Shown here one piece after another: positions 29,644 to 33,835 of a DNA stretch of 33,835 nucleotides. The notes beneath the pieces were generated by a model, which did no database searches, had not been told where the DNA came from, and saw only the letters and a list, made by a program, of their open reading frames with translations. Origin of the DNA: Sphingobacteriaceae bacterium (GTDB lineage: Bacteria; Bacteroidota; Bacteroidia; B-17B0; Aurantibacillaceae). Both the position numbers and the translations under genes were made by a program. How positions within the stretch are numbered: the first letter of the stretch is position 1; every line of letters starts with the position of its first letter. The stretch spans positions 1 to 33,835 of the forward strand of contig JAHEYE010000026.1 in the NCBI GenBank assembly GCA_023251695.1. Direction: 5' to 3'.

Positions 29644-31857
29644 TTATACTTTTACCCCAAATAATAATACGTCATCCAATTGTTCCAAGCTACCTTTCCA
29701 CTTATCAAAATTTTCTGAAAGTTTTTGTAATTGTTCTTCCGAACTTAAATGACCATTGGCCACTAAAAAATTAAGCAGGTTTTTGTATTTGTATTTTTTT
29801 CCTTTTTCACCTCCAAATTGGTCCGGGTATCCATCAGAAAACATGTAAATGCAATCACCTTTTTCTAAACTTAGTTCTTTATTGGTAAATGTTTTCTGCG
29901 ATTCAGTATTTAATCCAATCGAGTGCTTATCACCTTTTATTTCCGTTATGATAGTATTACGGATGTGAATCAGATTCAAATTAGCGCCTGCAAAAAACAA
30001 TTTGTTTGTGGTTTTATTAATGGTGCAAATACCTGCTTCCATGCCATCATTTATCTGTCCGGTTTTAACTTTGCTTTGCAATGTAAGCGGCAATTGCTGA
30101 TTTAAATAATTTAAAGCATCAGCGGGTGTTTCAATTTTTTTATTGTTTAACGTCTGATTTAAAATAGTACTTCCAATAAAACTCATAAACGCTCCAGGCA
30201 CACCATGTCCGGTACAATCGGCAACAACAACACCTACCAAATCATCAAAACCAATTTTATCACTTCCTTTTAATCCTTTTAACCAATAAAAATCCCCACT
30301 AACTATATCGCGTGGACGGTAAAACAGAAAACTACTTGGCAATAAATTTTTTATCTCCTCAGCATCCGGTAAAATACCTTGTTGTATCCGCGACGCATAC
30401 ATAATGCTATCGGTAATTTCACGGTTCTTATGTTCAATTACATTTTTTTGCTGTTGGATTTCGTTGTGACTTTGCGCCAATTGCGAATTAATTCTTTTTC
30501 TGATGTTACTATTTCTAACTGAAATTATCAGAAATACAACTAAAACGATACCGCCACCTAGTCCGACATAAATCGTGAGCTTTTGATTTTTTATTTGTTC
30601 AGCTGTTAACTGGTCCTTTGCTTCCTGAATCTGCTTCTGTTGTTTCTGTTTATTGGCGAACCTGTAATTCAATTCCTGTTCGGTTAATTTTTTAGTGGTT
30701 TCCACATTACGTAAACTGTCTTTAAACTTATTATAAAGTTTATAAGCTTCATGCGCTTCTTTGTACTTACCAAGTTCTTCATAGCAACGGTACAATCCTG
30801 TATAATTGTAAATTAATTCCTCCGTGAATCCAAGTCGCAATGCTATGCTCGTAGCTTTGATAAAATAGACCAGGGCCTCCTGATATTCTTTCTTGGCAAG
30901 GTAAATATCCCCAATGGTACCGTAGGCGATCTCAATATCTAATGAATCTCTTACTTGTTCAAAGTAAGTGATTGATTCAAATTGTTTTTCAAGCGCTTCA
31001 TCATAACGGCCCATTTCCAAATAAACATTTCCAATGTTACCAATCATCCCGCCATAATGGGTCTTATCACTCTTATCGATTAAAGTTAAATTGAGATTAT
31101 AATAGTAAAGGGCAGAATCGTATTTTTCCGCTATCTGATAATTATTTCCGAAGGCGGTATACAGTACATTCCTTGAGGCAGGTGGTATTTTATTAATAAT
31201 CTTGCCAGCCTGATTTAAATAACTGAGCGCAATAGTAATGTTAAAATCACGGTAGATGTCAGACAAAGCCACATAACACTGAAAAGCATTAAGGTAATTA
31301 TTGTCTTTTTCTGAAAAATTGATGGCCTCCCTTAATACTTCAGCAGCTTCATTTAATTTTCCCCGTAAACCCAACATTCTTCCCTTCACTAGATACATCA
31401 CCGCGAGACTTTTATTTTGTTTAAATTTAATGGCGTATGGAATGTATTTTTCACAGTAATACATCGCTGAATCGTAAAGTGAAACGTCGTGATAATAACT
31501 GATTAGTAAAAAAGCGGCATCAAGCTCATTTTTTGGGTCATTATTTTTGGCAAAATAAGAAAGCGCTTTCCGGCTTTCGGTTAACATTAAATTTAGGTCG
31601 TCAGTGAATTTGGCATATTGCGCTTTTTGAAGTCCAACCAGGCTGGTTAATTGAACGTCATGATGCGCCTTTGCAATGGCGTCACATATTTGAAGATATT
31701 TTAATGAAGAATCGGCTTTTGATTGGTTGGTATGCTTGTAAAAAAGAGTACTGTTTTTCCTGAATTCGTCTCGATAATTGTCTTTCTGGGCACTAACTAT
31801 TGTTGTTAGTAAGACAAGCCAAATGCCGAAAATAACCTTTAAACGCTCAAAAATCAT
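29644..31857 (-). CDS. Membrane sensor phosphatase: TPR domain, coiled coil and SpoIIE/PP2C phosphatase
   Basis: 737 residues. A signal-like segment (about 1-23, ending VSAQ) leads to a periplasmic TPR array (about 40-390: SLAVMYLVKGRMLGLRGKL, YGGMIGNIGNVYLEMGRYD, IAYGTIGDIYLAKKEY), then a coiled coil rich in Gln/Lys, one membrane helix (IYVGLGGGIVLVVFLIISV, about 430), a second coiled coil, and a cytoplasmic SpoIIE-type PP2C domain (about 490-737) with SGDFYW, VADCTGHGVPGAFMS and the final FSDGYPDQFGG. Such proteins dephosphorylate partner proteins, often anti-sigma-factor antagonists, after an external cue; no partner gene is next to it. Divergent from hemA. Confidence 0.9.
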   Translation of the reverse strand: MIFERLKVIFGIWLVLLTTIVSAQKDNYRDEFRKNSTLFYKHTNQSKADSSLKYLQICDAIAKAHHDVQLTSLVGLQKAQYAKFTDDLNLMLTESRKALSYFAKNNDPKNELDAAFLLISYYHDVSLYDSAMYYCEKYIPYAIKFKQNKSLAVMYLVKGRMLGLRGKLNEAAEVLREAINFSEKDNNYLNAFQCYVALSDIYRDFNITIALSYLNQAGKIINKIPPASRNVLYTAFGNNYQIAEKYDSALYYYNLNLTLIDKSDKTHYGGMIGNIGNVYLEMGRYDEALEKQFESITYFEQVRDSLDIEIAYGTIGDIYLAKKEYQEALVYFIKATSIALRLGFTEELIYNYTGLYRCYEELGKYKEAHEAYKLYNKFKDSLRNVETTKKLTEQELNYRFANKQKQQKQIQEAKDQLTAEQIKNQKLTIYVGLGGGIVLVVFLIISVRNSNIRKRINSQLAQSHNEIQQQKNVIEHKNREITDSIMYASRIQQGILPDAEEIKNLLPSSFLFYRPRDIVSGDFYWLKGLKGSDKIGFDDLVGVVVADCTGHGVPGAFMSFIGSTILNQTLNNKKIETPADALNYLNQQLPLTLQSKVKTGQINDGMEAGICTINKTTNKLFFAGANLNLIHIRNTIITEIKGDKHSIGLNTESQKTFTNKELSLEKGDCIYMFSDGYPDQFGGEKGKKYKYKNLLNFLVANGHLSSEEQLQKLSENFDKWKGSLEQLDDVLLFGVKV

Positions 31858-31862
31858 CGACC

Positions 31863-31870
31863 TAAAATTA
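31863..31870 (-). promoter_or_regulatory. Candidate -7 element of the SpoIIE phosphatase gene
   Basis: TAATTTTA on the - strand (one mismatch to TAnnTTTG) ends six bases before the ATG at 31857. No -33 element at the normal distance. Confidence 0.3.
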
Positions 31871-31909
31871 GCAATAAAATATAATGTTTATCATGTTTTC
31901 AGCCATCTT

Positions 31910-31928
31910 TTATGACACTATTATGACA
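31910..31928. promoter_or_regulatory. TTATGACA direct repeat (11-bp period) between the divergent phosphatase and hemA genes
   Basis: TTATGACA at 31910-31917 and 31921-31928 with a CTA spacer; the copies are one helical turn apart. The site lies just upstream of the -33 position for hemA and about 60 bases upstream of the phosphatase start. Candidate operator or activator site. Confidence 0.5.
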
Positions 31929-31947
31929 AAAAAAGATAAGAATTAGC

Positions 31948-31955
31948 GATATTTG
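31948..31955 (+). promoter_or_regulatory. Candidate -7 element of hemA (GATATTTG)
   Basis: GATATTTG differs at one position from TAnnTTTG and ends eight bases before the TTG start of hemA. No TTTG -33 is seen, which fits a promoter needing an activator at the TTATGACA repeat. Confidence 0.35.
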
Positions 31956-31962
31956 TCTTCTC

Positions 31963-33195
31963 TTGAGCAATTTTAAAGTCATATCCTTCAGTCACCAGCA
32001 TTTCTCTCTCGAAAAACTGGCTCTTTTGCATGTAAGTGAAGATGCACAAAGTTCTTTTTTAGGAGCACTTAAAATTAATTTTGGCTTTGATGAATTGATG
32101 TTGCTTAGTACTTGTAACCGCGTTGAATTTTTTGTATGCACCGAAGCGGAAATAAATAAAACTACAGTCAGTAAATTATTAAGCTTCATAAATTCACATA
32201 TTGACGAATCAACTTTGGATTTACTTTCAAACGGTGTTGAAATATTTGAGGGGGAAAAGGCAGTAAAACATGTTTTTGAAGTGGCTTCATCATTAAAGTC
32301 ATTAGTGGTTGGCGAGCGTGAAATAATTACACAAGTGCGCAAGGCTTATGAGTTTTGTAATACACTCGGACTAACAGGAGATTTTATAAGAATGGTAGTT
32401 AAACATACTATTGAAACTGCGAAGGATGTTTTTACCAATACTGAAATAGCTAAAAATCCGGTTTCGGTTGTTTCACTGGCATATCGTCAATTACGTGATT
32501 TAGGCATTAAAAACGAAGCACGTATTGTAATGATTGGTTCGGGCGAAACGAATACCACTATGGCTAATTATTTACAAAAACATAAATACGCCAACTTTAC
32601 CGTTTTTAACCGCACATTTGCCAATGCTGAAAAACTCGCTTTAAAAATCGGGGCTAAATTTTATGGCTTGGAAGAATTAAATAATTTTTCCAATGGATTC
32701 GATGTATTGATTACCTGTACGGGTTCAACTGGAGCAATTGTCAATACAAAAAATTACGCCCAACTGTTAAATGGCGATAAAAATAAAAAAGTGATTATTG
32801 ATTTGGCATTACCGGCCGACGTAGAGAAAGAGGTTTTGGAAAATAACAACATTCACTACATAAATATCAGCTCACTTAAAGAACAAGCTGCAAAAAATCT
32901 TTCACTTCGTCATAGCGAGGTTAGTAAATGTTCGGCTATCATTAATTCTAAGCTGGAAGAATTCAAATCACTTTACAACGAACGTAAAATAGAATTGGCT
33001 TTTGGTGAAATACCAAAACAGGTAAAAGCAATAAAAGATTTGGCAGTCAACGAGGTGTTTTTAAAAGAAATAAATTCGCTCGACGATAAAGGTAAAGCCG
33101 TATTGGATAAAGTTTTAAGTTACGTTGAAAAAAAATACAATGCTGTAGCCATGAAAACTGCAAAAGATGTTTTGTTGAATAAGGAGCAGGAATGA
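31963..33195 (+). CDS. hemA: Glutamyl-tRNA reductase (TTG start)
   Basis: 410 residues. Reduces glutamyl-tRNA to glutamate-1-semialdehyde, the first committed step of the C5 route to heme. The catalytic C51 is in LSTCNRVEFF. The SLVVGEREIITQVRKAY block and the NADPH-domain glycines in MIGSGETN are present. The start is TTG at 31963: the frame is open upstream to a TGA at 31924 with no ATG or GTG, and the next ATG is about 45 residues inside the conserved catalytic domain. hemC overlaps its stop by four bases (ATGA). Confidence 0.93.
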   Translation: MSNFKVISFSHQHFSLEKLALLHVSEDAQSSFLGALKINFGFDELMLLSTCNRVEFFVCTEAEINKTTVSKLLSFINSHIDESTLDLLSNGVEIFEGEKAVKHVFEVASSLKSLVVGEREIITQVRKAYEFCNTLGLTGDFIRMVVKHTIETAKDVFTNTEIAKNPVSVVSLAYRQLRDLGIKNEARIVMIGSGETNTTMANYLQKHKYANFTVFNRTFANAEKLALKIGAKFYGLEELNNFSNGFDVLITCTGSTGAIVNTKNYAQLLNGDKNKKVIIDLALPADVEKEVLENNNIHYINISSLKEQAAKNLSLRHSEVSKCSAIINSKLEEFKSLYNERKIELAFGEIPKQVKAIKDLAVNEVFLKEINSLDDKGKAVLDKVLSYVEKKYNAVAMKTAKDVLLNKEQE

Positions 33196-33835
33196 AAATC
33201 ATAATCGGCACCCGGGGAAGCGATCTGGCGATTTGGCAGGCTAATTACACCAAAAATTTATTGGAAAAAAAAGGCTGTGAAGTGGAAATAAAAGTCATTT
33301 CTACTTCGGGCGACCGCACACAGGAATGGAATACCGGTTTTGATAAACTGGAAGGAAAGGGTTTTTTTACCAAAGAGTTGGAGGAAGAATTATTAGCGGG
33401 GACAATTGATTTAGCTGTACACTCGCATAAAGATTTACCTACTGTTAGCCCTGATGGTTTAATAATTGCCGGAGTATCAGAACGTGAAGACCCTTCCGAA
33501 TTATTGTTAATCAGAAAAGAATCAGTTGATGAAAGCAAAAAATTTTCTTTGAAAGAAAATGCAATGGTGGGCACTTCTTCTGCACGCAGAAAATCGCAGT
33601 TACTTGCTTTCAGGCCCGATATTGAATTAAAGGATTTGCGCGGTAATGTGCCAACAAGAATAAAAAAATTAAAGGAAAAACAATACGACGCGATTTTGAT
33701 AGCCGCCGCCGGTGTAGCAAGATTGAATTTGGAGCTGGATGAATTTCATACTAAAAAATTATTGCCTAACGAATTAGTCCCGGCACCTGCACAAGGAGTA
33801 TTAGCCTGGCAGATAAAAGAAACGAATAACAAATT
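33192..33835 (+). CDS. hemC: Hydroxymethylbilane synthase (porphobilinogen deaminase), 3' truncated by window edge
   Basis: The first 214 codons of a protein of about 300 residues; the frame is open to the last base. It polymerises four porphobilinogens into hydroxymethylbilane. Signatures: IIIGTRGSDLAIWQAN at the start, STSGDRTQ, GKGFFTKELEEELL, LAVHSHKDLPT (the active-site Asp pocket), GTSSARRKSQL and LRGNVPTRIKKL. The cysteine that carries the dipyrromethane cofactor lies beyond the window, so it cannot be checked. The start ATG overlaps the hemA stop (ATGA), so the pair is translated together. Confidence 0.95.
   Translation, partial: MKIIIGTRGSDLAIWQANYTKNLLEKKGCEVEIKVISTSGDRTQEWNTGFDKLEGKGFFTKELEEELLAGTIDLAVHSHKDLPTVSPDGLIIAGVSEREDPSELLLIRKESVDESKKFSLKENAMVGTSSARRKSQLLAFRPDIELKDLRGNVPTRIKKLKEKQYDAILIAAAGVARLNLELDEFHTKKLLPNELVPAPAQGVLAWQIKETNNK

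Noticed and set aside
1..33835. tRNA/rRNA genes, CRISPR arrays, IS elements, TPP or other riboswitches, replication origin
   Set aside because: Read for cloverleaf ends, regular spaced repeats, transposase motifs, terminal inverted repeats and THI-box sequence near thiL; nothing convincing found by eye.

Overview
The window reads as a chromosomal segment of a Bacteroidota bacterium (Flavobacteriales-like; I cannot place it lower). The evidence is: alternative complex III followed by coxB and coxA; a TonB/ExbB/ExbD/ExbD set of Bacteroidota type; two proteins with a type IX secretion (T9SS) C-terminal sorting domain; an IPExxxVDY-family protein; a TPR-SpoIIE sensor phosphatase; AT-rich, TTA-leucine-rich coding; and repeated matches to the Bacteroidota promoter consensus (-33 TTG/TTTG, -7 TAnnTTTG). 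No tRNA, rRNA, CRISPR array, transposase or integrase was seen. No gene-free stretch exceeds about 240 bases.

Layout. 1-3755: end of a respiratory operon (3' part of actF, coxB, coxA) closed by a perfect 13-bp hairpin terminator. 3759-6815: SRPBCC protein, ALDH8-like semialdehyde dehydrogenase and thiamine-monophosphate kinase on the + strand, from a promoter just after that terminator. 6815-6894: long imperfect inverted repeat between convergent genes. 6913-11812 (- strand): a tight five-gene run, kbl, nucleotide-sugar epimerase, GT2 glycosyltransferase, GT-C-like membrane protein and IPExxxVDY protein. 11909-16934 (+): two-domain VOC protein, M1 aminopeptidase lipoprotein, and a beta-lactamase-fold serine hydrolase whose codon use differs from its neighbours. 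17099-20130 (-): TPR protein, PstS-like lipoprotein and a 71-residue membrane protein. 20168-22982 (+): tandem T9SS-sorted Asp-box propeller paralogs, each with its own promoter and terminator. 23010-26136 (-): exbB-exbD-exbD-tonB operon. 26226-29627 (+): MmcQ/YjbR protein, then yceD-rpmF-plsX-fabH. 29644-31857 (-): TPR-SpoIIE phosphatase. 31963 to the end (+): hemA and the first two thirds of hemC.

How the genes work together. actF-coxB-coxA form a quinol-to-oxygen chain (ACIII plus an A1-type heme-copper oxidase). ExbB/ExbD/TonB energise outer-membrane import; the PstS-like lipoprotein, small membrane protein and TPR protein beyond the T9SS pair are probably part of the same ancestral locus, now separated by the pair. 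yceD-rpmF-plsX-fabH is the usual ribosome/fatty-acid cluster, and hemA-hemC starts tetrapyrrole synthesis.

I found no clear new defence or mobile system. The best leads are the split Ton/PstS-like locus, a 57-bp identical block shared by the two T9SS paralogs, short direct-repeat operator candidates upstream of hemA and of the MmcQ/YjbR gene, promoter elements so close to start codons that the mRNAs would be nearly leaderless, and a signal peptide encoded by a dispersed repeat. Several start codons are moved inward because a promoter lies over the first possible start.
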